DNA of 64,000 bases from Chloropicon primus (Eukaryota; Chlorophyta; Chloropicophyceae; Chloropicales; Chloropicaceae). Numbering within the stretch: position 1 is the first letter of the stretch; the number at the start of each line of letters is the position of its first letter. Positions 37,336-45,487 of the stretch are shown here, one piece after another. The notes beneath the pieces were generated by a model. The model was not told the DNA's origin. It made no database searches and saw nothing but the letters and a program-made list of their open reading frames with translations. The stretch lies in NCBI GenBank assembly GCA_023205875.1, contig CP060765.1, forward strand, positions 558,001 through 622,000, read 5' to 3'. The position numbers were made by a program, and so were the translations under genes.

Positions 37336-37976
37336 TTAGAGCTTGGCCACCAGCTTCTGGAGGTCTCCCCTCGCCAGCGCCTCCTTGGTGTCTACACGGG
37401 AAAGAGAGAGAGAGAGAAGAGTCAGACAGTCAGGCACGGAACCGAACCAAGGAGGAGGCCTTTGCGTTCCCGTTCAATCTTACCGTCACACCCTCCGATG
37501 AACTCGCCTTTGACGAACACCTGCGGCACCGTCCTCACCCCCGTCAACTCCTGAAGGGCTTCTTGCACGTCGGGTCCCTCCTCGATCTCGTCGAGTTCCA
37601 GAGCAAAGTACTGCGTGTCAAGACCATCGAAGATGGCCTTCGCCTGGCTGCAGAAAGGACACCAGCTCTTGCTGTAGATCACGACGCCGTTCTCGGCATT
37701 CAGGCTGGCGATCTTCTCCACCAATCCTCCGCCGTCCTCGCTTCCGCTTCCCCCTGCCTTGGTCATCACGCTCCTCCGTCCCACGCCACGCGTGGTGGTG
37801 CGTGTCCTTGCCGGTTCGAGGGCGTTGGCCTTCGTCTTCGTCGCGCGCCTCCTCCTTCCAGCAAGGGACGACGGGCCAACGGAGGACGACGCGAGGCTTC
37901 CTGCGGTTCCCCCTGCGCTCCACGGCCGCACGGTGCGGACGCGACTTGCTCCTGCCTTCCACGCACCGGTCGCCAT
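37336..37976 (-). CDS. plastid-type glutaredoxin (CPFC active site)
   Basis: Two exons: 37484-37976 and 37336-37391; intron 92 nt (GTAAGA...GTGTAG). The 182-residue product (from ATG 37976, MATGAWKAGASRV) has a long Ser/Arg/Thr-rich N-terminus typical of plastid import, then a glutaredoxin fold: YSKSWCPFC, TVPQVFVKG, GGCDD. The short last exon adds TKEALARGDLQKLVAKL, the normal C-terminal helix. An alternative in-frame ATG at 38063 would add 29 residues. It should reduce glutathione-mixed disulfides in the plastid (inference). Confidence 0.93.
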
Positions 37977-38054
37977 CCTCCTGCAATGTCTGCTGCTGGC
38001 TTGGCTTGCCAACCCTGGAGGAGGGAGGGGGTTACAGGGGAAGGATGATGGATC

Positions 38055-38330
38055 CACGAGCATGCATTGTTGGGAAGCGAGCCCTGGGCCTCAGCCTTGC
38101 TCTCTGTGCTCCGAGCACAAGGCCAGGATGCGATTCAGGATCTCTGGAGAAGGTCTGTGTGAGGGTGGAACCAAGGTCAGGAGGGTCAGTGTGGGGCTAA
38201 ATGCTAGTAACTAATGAATGAAAGAATGAATCCACGTGCATGCATTGTTGGAAAGTGACGCCTGGGGTGGCCGCCTCAGCCTTGCTCTGCTTCCAAGTAC
38301 AGTTTCGAGGCCTTGATGCGATCGGGGGGA
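38055..38330. repeat. imperfect direct repeat at the 3' end of the propeller-like gene
   Basis: The stretch around 38053-38125 (GCATGCATTGTTGGGAAG, then CCTCAGCCTTGCTCT, then ATGCGAT) recurs at about 38229-38325 with the same order of blocks. The second copy includes the last codons and stop of the propeller-like gene. It looks like a partial local duplication of that gene's 3' end. Confidence 0.6.
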
Positions 38331-40135
38331 ACGAGGGCCTCCTCTGTCTTCTCCCCTGGAGGGACCCGGGCGGGCGCAAGGTGGGTCAACCAGTGGCTGA
38401 AGGAAGGTTCCTCCGGCTCTGCAGAATTTGCCAAAACTCGATTCGGGTCGTCGTAACCGAGGCCAGAGAGGATGGGCCTCCAGGACGCTGGAATGTCGTC
38501 GTTCTCCCTCGCCGCAACCGCGTCCACGCCAGGAGCACTGCTGCTCGCATTTTGTGCGGGCTTGGAGGAGAGTTGCCCGAGCCCCACGAGGACGTCCATC
38601 ACGTTTCGGATGGCCTGGGTCCAGGACACCGGCGGCACCGCGGGCTCCGTTGTGGTCGCGTTTGCCTCGACTTTTCTCTGCACCGACCTTATCGCGAGGG
38701 CGTCGGTCCCGACGCTCCCCTCGTCCTCGGGCTCCTCCCCCTCCTCCTCAGTGTCCTTGGGCTTGGCTCTGCAGGTGATCTGCTCCACGTCCTGCCAGCC
38801 CTTCTTGCCCAGGGACTCCGGAATCGCGAACAAGCTCCTGCCGTCGTGGCTGTACACGATGCTCTCCACCTGGTCGAACCTCGGCAGGCCCAGCTGCCTC
38901 GGCTTGATGTCCTTCAGCTCCTTGAAGTTGAGGGGCTCGGAGAAGACGTACTCAAAGGCCCCCGAGTAGGTCTGGACGGCGAGCCTCTTGCCGCTGGGGT
39001 GCAAGTTCGCCCCCGTGATCATCCAGAAGATGGGGGGAAAGGAGGTGCAGTCCGTTCCGTTCATGAACATGTCGATCAGCCCCTGCTGGTTGCCGTACTC
39101 GTGGAGCTTCTTGTACTTGTACACGTTCGTTGCGATCTTCTCGTCCTCGATAATCTTCCTGCCGAACAGGGCGTTCTCGGGCCGGGAGAGCCACTCCCAC
39201 GCCTCCGGCGCCTTCTCGCAGGCCCTGGGGAAGGTCGTGATCTGCCTCATCTTGATCTGGACGAACCTGTCCTTGCCCGCGCCCGCGAGAGCCTCGGCAA
39301 TGTCGTCGCTCTCGAAGACCCTGGGCCACGCGTAAACCTCCTTCTCCCAGTGCTGCTTCTTCTCGAACAGCCAGACCTTGTTCCCCTGCGGGGCGACCAC
39401 CATGGCCTCGACGTCGAAGCTGCCGCCCTTCACCCACAACCCCGTGCTGTCGTCCGCGTACTCGAACTCGAACTGGAAGGTCCAGTGGTCCTTCTTGCAC
39501 ACGTGAATGTCGTAGAACTTGCCGCTCCCCGCGGTGCCGTGGTTCATCTCCACGTCCGGCTCCACGACCACGTGGACCCGCTGCCTGTTCCTCCTCTTGC
39601 TGTTGTCCCCCGTGTCGGCGATCCAAAGGCAGCTGCGCCCCGAGCCGTCCGGGCAAAGGCCGTTGTCGATGTCCTCCCAGTCAGTCTGCCTCTCCACCTG
39701 GCTCGGAAGGTGGGCCCTCGCGATCACGTCCCCGGGCTGGTGGCGATGGGGGTACCCGCGAAGGCTCTCGTCCGTCCCGAGCCTGATGGCGAACACGTCA
39801 TTCACCTTGCCGTCGTTGTGCCCCCAGAACACGTCGTTGTGGATCCCGCTCCTGGCAAGGCCACTCAGCTCCCGCAGCCACCCGCTCCTCACCTTGTACG
39901 ACTGGCTCGGGAACGGGTCGTAGTCGTGCGTGCCATCGCACGCCTCCAACGCCGAGGCGGCGATGTCCTCCCTGGCCTGCTTGGCCAACTTCTGCTCCCT
40001 GGAGAACACGAACTGCGTCGGCTGGGACGAGCACACGTCCGCCCGAACGACCGCGAGGCAGAGCGACAGAGCGACAACGCCAACGACAATGCCAACAACG
40101 CCTACCCTCGGCCAAGAACCCCTCGGCATCGCCAT
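38276..40135 (-). CDS. secreted propeller-like protein of unknown function
   Basis: A 619-residue protein. A classic signal peptide (VGVVGIVVGVVALSLCLAVVRA, cleavage near residue 32) leads to a large Trp-rich domain: SGLARSGIHNDVFWGHNDG, TDWEDIDNG, CLWIADTGDNSKRRN, VEAMVVAPQGNKVWLFEKKQ, VESIVYSHDGRSLFAIPE. The DWEDI and IADTGDN motifs are typical of bacterial and algal extracellular beta-propellers that lack a defined enzymatic role. The C-terminal 150 residues are low complexity (EEEGEEPEDEG). The first ATG is at 40135. Divergent from the YjgA-like gene. Confidence 0.75.
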   Translation of the reverse strand: MAMPRGSWPRVGVVGIVVGVVALSLCLAVVRADVCSSQPTQFVFSREQKLAKQAREDIAASALEACDGTHDYDPFPSQSYKVRSGWLRELSGLARSGIHNDVFWGHNDGKVNDVFAIRLGTDESLRGYPHRHQPGDVIARAHLPSQVERQTDWEDIDNGLCPDGSGRSCLWIADTGDNSKRRNRQRVHVVVEPDVEMNHGTAGSGKFYDIHVCKKDHWTFQFEFEYADDSTGLWVKGGSFDVEAMVVAPQGNKVWLFEKKQHWEKEVYAWPRVFESDDIAEALAGAGKDRFVQIKMRQITTFPRACEKAPEAWEWLSRPENALFGRKIIEDEKIATNVYKYKKLHEYGNQQGLIDMFMNGTDCTSFPPIFWMITGANLHPSGKRLAVQTYSGAFEYVFSEPLNFKELKDIKPRQLGLPRFDQVESIVYSHDGRSLFAIPESLGKKGWQDVEQITCRAKPKDTEEEGEEPEDEGSVGTDALAIRSVQRKVEANATTTEPAVPPVSWTQAIRNVMDVLVGLGQLSSKPAQNASSSAPGVDAVAARENDDIPASWRPILSGLGYDDPNRVLANSAEPEEPSFSHWLTHLAPARVPPGEKTEEALVPPDRIKASKLYLEAEQG

Positions 40136-40570
40136 CAAGTCGAGACGAGGCCGAGACCCAAGCTCCTGCTGGGCCAGGCGTTACGGTTACGCACCGAGCC
40201 GCTCCGCTCCTCGCAAGCCGAGAACGCGCGCGCGAGAGAGAGGGAGCAAGGTTCTAGATCACCGATCGTTCGATCGCCGTCTCGCGTGGTTCGGTCGTGA
40301 TGGTCGTGGTCGTGCTAGTGATACGATACGCTTTGTCCTCCTCCTCCACGTGCGATGCCGAGGACGAGGCGCGATTCTTGGAAGCCTCGCCCTCGCTTTT
40401 GCTTCTCTCAACAAACTAACAGGGGAGCACGAGCCACTGCTACAGCCCACCACGAGGCAGAGAGACAGAGACAGAGACAGAAACAGAAACAGAGGCAGGG
40501 AGGCAAGGAAAGGGTTTCGTCCGCTGCCTTCCTCGCTGCCTTCCTCCCTCCTTGGCTTTGGCTTGGCCCC
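40136..40570. promoter_or_regulatory. divergent intergenic region with GACAGA repeat
   Basis: 435 nt between the propeller-like and YjgA-like genes. It contains a (GACAGA)n-type tract at about 40458-40495. No gene is seen in it. Confidence 0.4.
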
Positions 40571-41173
40571 ATGAGAGCAGGGATCCCAACCGCAACCCCT
40601 TCATCGTCCAGGAGACAGAGGGGGATTCGGTTTCGGTTTCGAGAACATCAGGGAAACAGGAACGGGAAAGGAAGCCTTGCGGCGGCGGCTCTCTTGCGGC
40701 GTCTGTCTTCGCCGTCTCCCACTCGGCGGGTGCGGTTCGGGTTCGCTTGCCAAGCGTCTGCCCAGCGTCGAAGACGGCGGGATGGGGTTGATATAGACAT
40801 AGACGGGGATGATATAGACGGGGCTGGGGATGGGTTTGGTCGTCGTCGTCGTCGTCGGGAGGGAGGCCTGTTCGACTTTGACTCGGAGGAGAGCGTGGTT
40901 CGGGACGAGCAGAGGAGGGACAGGTCGAAGAGCGAGAAGAAGAGACAGGCGAAGGAGTACTTCAGGGCGGCGGAGCTCCTGACCTCCCTGGGGAAGAAGC
41001 AGCTGGAGAACCTCGGGCCTTTCCTCGACGACTCGGTGCTCGACCTGGTCAAGCTCGCCCAGAAGCTCTCGGTGCGGAACCAGGGGAGGAAGAGGCTCGA
41101 GCAGACCATCGCGAAGCACCTCAGGACGAGCGAGGTCGGGGTCGAGGACATACGGAGGCACCTCAACCTGTGA
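40571..41173 (+). CDS. organelle YjgA/DarP-like (DUF615) ribosome-associated protein
   Basis: A 200-residue protein. The first 75 residues are Arg/Ser-rich with no acidic residues until the DIDIDGDDID stretch, suggesting a transit peptide. The C-terminal half has the DUF615 pattern: SKSEKKRQAKEYFRAAELLTSLGKKQLENL, then LDLVKLAQKLSVRNQGRKRLEQTIAKHLR. Bacterial DarP (YjgA) acts in late assembly of the 50S subunit, so a plastid or mitochondrial ribosome role is inferred. A TGTAA lies 71 nt after the stop. Confidence 0.82.
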   Translation: MRAGIPTATPSSSRRQRGIRFRFREHQGNRNGKGSLAAAALLRRLSSPSPTRRVRFGFACQASAQRRRRRDGVDIDIDGDDIDGAGDGFGRRRRRREGGLFDFDSEESVVRDEQRRDRSKSEKKRQAKEYFRAAELLTSLGKKQLENLGPFLDDSVLDLVKLAQKLSVRNQGRKRLEQTIAKHLRTSEVGVEDIRRHLNL

Positions 41174-41344
41174 GAGGGGCGGGGCGGAGAGCGACGACGG
41201 ACGGCGAAACCGCAAGCAAGGAGGGCCTCGCGTCGTCCCGAGGTGTAATGTATTTGTACTTTCGAGAAGAAGAACCAACCATCTTATCCAGATTACATGA
41301 CGCGTGTGGTGTGTGCTCCAAGCCGGCCGCCGAGCCAAGACGCG

Positions 41345-42133
41345 TCACGACCTCGTTGGCCTGAGAAGGGAGGTGAAGGAGTTGGTGGGCGTCAAGCCGG
41401 GAGTGGACCCTGGGGTTCCAAAGGTGTCGTTCAGGGTGTAGCCCGTGTTCATTGTGGGCGTCCTCGGCGTATCCGGAGGAGAAACCAGCTCCGCGTCACT
41501 GGCCCTGCCATCGCGATGCACCTTTTGAATTAATTTGGTCTGGATGTCGCTCAGCACGTTCTCCACCGACTCCAAGTACTTGTCCACCGCTTCGTCGATC
41601 TTGGTCTCCTCGGCTCTCCGGGGGCTCTCCGCAGCCTCGCGGGACTGCAGAAAGTCTGCCAGCTCGCAAGCCTTTTGCATCACCTGGGCACACGACAAAG
41701 GTTTGGTCAGCGTCAGCAGGAGGAGGCAAAGACAACGTCCTTTGTCTTCGACTTTTTCACTCACCGGGTAGAAAGCTTCCGTGTCCACGGTATCGCTGTG
41801 CGTGGCGTAGTACTGGGCGACCCCCTGGAGATAAGGCAAGGCGGCGGCGATGAACTCCACCATGTTGTGGTGCCCGTGCTTGGCCAAAGTGTCCATCAGC
41901 CAAAGGGTCTTGATGGTGGACAGGTGGTGCCCGTTCCTTATCCCGTCGCTGAGCCGGGCCCGAAATACGCTGAAGATAATGTGGGCGATCTCGTTGTCCT
42001 CGCAAATATGGCAGAGCTTCAGTATCTTTGCTTTGGTCTTCCTGTTATTGCGTGCCATGCTCGTCACGTCCTCCGCCTTGAGTACGAGCGCTTCCTCCTT
42101 CATTTTCCGTCTCATTTTTTTCATCGCCTGCAT
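41345..42133 (-). CDS. ENTH/VHS-like helical domain protein
   Basis: Two exons: 41765-42133 and 41345-41683; the intron is 81 nt, GTGAGT...GCCCAG. The 235-residue product starts MQAMKKMRRKMKEEALVLKAED. It is alpha-helical, with KAKILKLCHICEDNEIAHIIFSVF and HLSTIKTLWLMDTLAKHGHHNMV, a pattern like the ENTH/VHS superhelical domains of membrane-traffic adaptors. The C-terminal 60 residues are Thr/Pro-rich (TPRTPTMNTG) and probably disordered. The intron has a length divisible by three and no stop, so retention would insert 27 residues. Family assignment is moderate only. A TGTAA lies 48 nt after the stop. Confidence 0.68.
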   Translation of the reverse strand: MQAMKKMRRKMKEEALVLKAEDVTSMARNNRKTKAKILKLCHICEDNEIAHIIFSVFRARLSDGIRNGHHLSTIKTLWLMDTLAKHGHHNMVEFIAAALPYLQGVAQYYATHSDTVDTEAFYPVSEKVEDKGRCLCLLLLTLTKPLSCAQVMQKACELADFLQSREAAESPRRAEETKIDEAVDKYLESVENVLSDIQTKLIQKVHRDGRASDAELVSPPDTPRTPTMNTGYTLNDTFGTPGSTPGLTPTNSFTSLLRPTRS

Positions 42134-42710
42134 CTTGGCCCACGCTACACTACAGACGCCCTCACGTTTCTTTCTTCCAGGTCCAGGCCTCCAGGCGATC
42201 TTGCGATGCTGGTGTCCTGCCAACCTCCAGGAGGACCCAAAGCCAGGCTCTAGCCCTTGTCCTGGGCTGCAGAGACCCAAGGGAGTAGACCAACTAAGGT
42301 TACCTTTGCCTTTACCTTTGCCTTTGCCTTTGCCTTTGTCTGGGAGTGTGAGTGTGAGTGTGAGTGTGAGTGCGTGTGTTGTGCACCACGGGAGTGGGGT
42401 GTGGAGTGTGGAGTGTGGAGTCCTGGCCCCCTTGGCTTCCCTTGTTTCCGCCTGTTTACTTGACGGTTCCCTCGCTTTTGTCCGTTCGTCCGTCACGTTA
42501 TCTCCAGAAAAAAACTCCTGGCTGACAATCGTCCTGAGCGGAGCACCAGGACGGAACAGGAGGAGCAGGAGGAGGGGCCAGGTCGCGGGGGGAGACACGC
42601 ACGGAGAGGATCCATCCATTCGATCTTGATCTTGGAATCTTGGAACCGATCCGTCTCGTCTCCGCCTTGTTCTTCGCGTTCTTCGATTGCTTTGATCGCT
42701 TCGACTGGAG
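42134..42710. promoter_or_regulatory. divergent intergenic region with two hexamer repeats
   Basis: 577 nt between the ENTH/VHS-like and chlorophyll b reductase genes. It contains a (CTTTGC)n tract at about 42303-42338 and, directly after, a (GAGTGT)n tract at about 42344-42371, then GGAGTGT repeats to 42420. The minus frame remains open through the first repeat but no coding signal is seen. Confidence 0.5.
42303..42371. repeat. adjacent hexamer microsatellites
   Basis: About six units of CTTTGC followed within a few bases by about five units of GAGTGT. Confidence 0.9.
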
Positions 42711-44090
42711 ATGGGGATGGGGATGAGGCCTGGAACTGCTCGGAGCTTCTCGGGGACAGGAAGAAGACCGGGAACGAGGAGCGTTCTGCGGAGAAACCGG
42801 GGATCCTGCACGGAGGACGGACCCCGGTTGGACCCAACAGTAGAGGAACAACAACATCATCGTCGTCGTCATCGTCATCGTCGTCCTGGAACGCCCCTGA
42901 GGCACTGGGTCACTTTGCCGAACTTGTCGATCGCCCTGGGGTCGTCCGGCCTCCTGGCCACGATGTGCGACATGACTGGCGTGGATTTTTACAACCACTT
43001 GGTGCCCTTCGCGGCGAGCGCGGGCCTCTGCCTGTCCTTCTCCCTCGCCGCGCAGTACGAGATCGGGAGGTTCAGGACCACGCAGAAGCTGAACAGGCGG
43101 ATGAACGTTGTCATCACGGGGGGGACCAAGGGGATCGGCAAGGCGCTGGCGAGGGAGTTTCTCAGCAGCGGGGACAGGGTTTTCCTTGCGTCTCGGGACA
43201 GCGAGGCGGTGGAGTTGGCGAGGAAAGACCTAGCGGCGCAGACGGGGCGCGGCCTGGATTCGATCCTGGGGGCCAGCTGCGACGTCTCGGATTACGAGGA
43301 CGTGGTGAACTTGGGCGACGAGGCCCAGAGGGGTATGGGCCGCATCGACATCTGGATCAATAATGCGGGTGCCAGTGGATCCTTCAAGTCGTTCCTCGAC
43401 AGCGATGCCGAGTCCATACGAAGGGTCGTCCACACGAACTTGCTCGGCACGATGCACGGCACCAAGGTGGCGATGTCCCTGTTCAGGAAGCAGGGCCAAG
43501 GGGGCCACGTCTTCAACATGGACGGTGCGGGCTACGACGGGAACGCGACGCCAAACTACGCTGCTTACGGCGCGACGAAAGCCGCAATCACTCAGATGAA
43601 CAGGAGCCTTCGCAAGGAGGCGTCGGCCCGGGTCGGGGTGCACACCCTGTCCCCCGGGATGGTCCTCACTGATCTTCTCCTGGAGGGCTCCACTGCCGAG
43701 AACAGGAAGGCCTTCAACATCTTGTGCGAAATGCCGGAGACGGTGGCGAGCAACCTCGTGCCGAGGGTGAGGTACGCCGCCGTCAAGGGTAGCAGCGGGG
43801 ACCAGGTCAGGTACCTGACTCTGAGGAGGGCGCTGGGCTTCCTCGTGAACTGGCACAAGAGGAACGGGAGGTTCTTCGATAGGAGTGGAGACCGGACTTA
43901 CTCGAGCGAGAAGGAGCGATTGACGCCGGCGAGGAGCGCAGAGAGAGAGCTCATGACGGCACTAACGGCGTTGCAGCAGAGAAATCAAATCGCAAAGACA
44001 GTGGACCGCCTGGCGAATTTGTACTCTATGTGCTTCATAGGGATCTACCTGGTCCTGGCAGAGATTGCCACGGCCCAGTCCATTTATTAA
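42711..44090 (+). CDS. chlorophyll b reductase (NYC1/NOL-type short-chain dehydrogenase)
   Basis: A 459-residue protein. The first 65 residues are Arg-rich, as in a transit peptide. The SDR domain (about 143-390) carries the cofactor motif TGGTKGIG, the NNAG motif, and YGATK with the catalytic Tyr and Lys. DGAG-YDG replaces the usual catalytic Ser region, as in NYC1/NOL. IDIWINNAGASG, GGHVFNMDGAG and HTLSPGMVLTDLLL match this family specifically. Hydrophobic segments before the SDR domain and near the C-terminus (about 435-452) suggest thylakoid association. It reduces chlorophyll b to 7-hydroxymethyl chlorophyll a in chlorophyll turnover, and is strong evidence for a chlorophyll b lineage. 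Confidence 0.88.
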   Translation: MGMGMRPGTARSFSGTGRRPGTRSVLRRNRGSCTEDGPRLDPTVEEQQHHRRRHRHRRPGTPLRHWVTLPNLSIALGSSGLLATMCDMTGVDFYNHLVPFAASAGLCLSFSLAAQYEIGRFRTTQKLNRRMNVVITGGTKGIGKALAREFLSSGDRVFLASRDSEAVELARKDLAAQTGRGLDSILGASCDVSDYEDVVNLGDEAQRGMGRIDIWINNAGASGSFKSFLDSDAESIRRVVHTNLLGTMHGTKVAMSLFRKQGQGGHVFNMDGAGYDGNATPNYAAYGATKAAITQMNRSLRKEASARVGVHTLSPGMVLTDLLLEGSTAENRKAFNILCEMPETVASNLVPRVRYAAVKGSSGDQVRYLTLRRALGFLVNWHKRNGRFFDRSGDRTYSSEKERLTPARSAERELMTALTALQQRNQIAKTVDRLANLYSMCFIGIYLVLAEIATAQSIY

Positions 44091-44160
44091 TCTAATGATA
44101 TTCATCGCACTCCCTCGATTGAGATTCGTCGCACCACCTCGAGTCGCGTTGTGGTGCACC

Positions 44161-45199
44161 TCACGAGGACGCTGGAAATGGCGGGAGGCCCCACTCTCCG
44201 GGCTCGAAGTCAAGCAAGCTCTTGAGCGTCTGGTGCGGCTGCTGCTCTGGCTTCTTCACCGCCTGAGCCATCTCGGCATCCGGAACGTGAATCGCTTTAA
44301 AGTTTCCGGCGACTGACACAAACGGAAGAGGAGGAGGAAGGTCAGCTTCGGTAGACAAGAAGAAGAGGAAGAAGAGGAAGAAGAGGAAGAAGAGGACTCA
44401 CTTGCTCCCTGGATTCCAAGAGGGCTGTCCTCAAAAATCAAGCAGGCCTCCGCGTTTGGTTTGTCCTCGAAATCATCCTTGGCTTTGAGGAAGATTTCTG
44501 GGTCAGGCTTTCCCTTCACCACGTCGTCTCCCGTGATCATGTGCAAGAAGACGCTGTTGAAAAGGTCGACGTGCCGAGAGGTCTTGAGCTTGAAATGCGT
44601 TCTGTTGGACGACGTCGCCAGCGCGCAGGGCACTTTGTTGTCCCTCAAGTGCTCCAGGAGGCGCTTCGCCCCCGGCAGGAGCTCCGCCTGAGGCAGCAAG
44701 TCCCTCAGGACCTTGGCCCTCCGCTCCAGGAACTCATCCGGGGTCATCTCCTTCTCGAGGTCCAGCTCCTTCAGGACCAGCCTCGCTGCGTCCTGGGACT
44801 TCCTTCCCATCATCAACGCCTTCAACTCCTGCTTCCTCTCCTGGTACCCGCAGTCAGGATAAGCCTCGAACACCTTGTCCTGTGCGATGGTGTAAAAGAT
44901 CTCCGTGTCCAGCAACAGGCCTTGGCACGGCACAAGAGTGTCATTCCGCGAAACGGGGTCAGTTTCACCTCTCCTCCTTCCGGGCTGTCATCACGACCCC
45001 ACGCTATCATCACGACCCCACGCTATCATCACGGGCGGGTGGATGTTTTCGATGTGATATGATGGTTGGTGTTTTCCCTATCTCTCTTCGCCCCTGCACC
45101 GAGCCGCGGCAACACCAAGTCGTGAAAGTGTGTTGTGGTGTCGTACTCACCGTCCATGTCGAAGATGACGTGCGTTATGTTCCCCATCCCCGCCGCCAT
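44161..45199 (-). CDS. HAD-family phosphatase (pseudouridine-5'-phosphatase / glycerol-3-phosphatase type)
   Basis: Three exons: 45151-45199, 44402-44920 and 44161-44312; introns of 230 and 89 nt, both with GTGAGT donors. The 239-residue product reads MAAGMGNITHVIFDMDG then LLLDTEIFY, with HAD motif I DxD. Motif II is ATSS, motif III is KGKPDPEIF and motif IV is IFEDSPLG. The helical cap of 60-80 residues matches the PUDP/GPP1/GS1-like subgroup. Substrate in vivo is uncertain: a small phosphorylated metabolite. The first exon carries the nucleophile Asp, so splicing is essential for activity. Confidence 0.92.
44988..45033. repeat. 19-bp tandem repeat in HAD intron 1
   Basis: Two full copies and part of a third of TCATCACGACCCCACGCTA within the 230-nt first intron. 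Confidence 0.9.
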
Positions 45200-45287
45200 C
45201 GTGCCTCTCCCTCTCTCCACTTGCCCGTGCTCCTCTCTCCTCAAGCCAACCGAACCGTCCTCCGTGTTTCGTTTCGACCGGGGGCTC

Positions 45288-45356
45288 CAGGAACACGTCC
45301 TCGTGGTCAGGAACACGTCCTCGTGGTCAGGAACACGTCCTCGTGGTCAGGAACAC
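45288..45356. repeat. 20-bp tandem repeat in a divergent promoter region
   Basis: About 3.4 copies of CAGGAACACGTCCTCGTGGT in the 288-nt spacer between the divergent HAD phosphatase and ADAT3 genes. Each unit contains CACGTCCTCGTG, an imperfect palindrome that could bind a dimeric factor. A (CGTCGTCCT)n tract follows to about 45415. Confidence 0.9.
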
Positions 45357-45487
45357 CTCGCGCGCCCTTCCTCGTCGTCGTCCTCGTCGTCGTCCTCGTC
45401 GTCCTCGTCGTCGGGCGCCAGAGGCTCTGCAGTTATTGAAGCGGCGAGGCGACAGAGGAGGTCCTCGTGGTGGTGGTGGTGGTGGTG

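Noticed and set aside
36138-38048. 636-codon plus-strand ORF overlapping YeiH and the second glutaredoxin
   Set aside because: Lies in another frame of YeiH and antisense to the glutaredoxin; product is Arg/His-rich without domains.
45288-45356. Spaced repeats as a CRISPR array
   Set aside because: The units are directly tandem with no unique spacers and the genome is eukaryotic.
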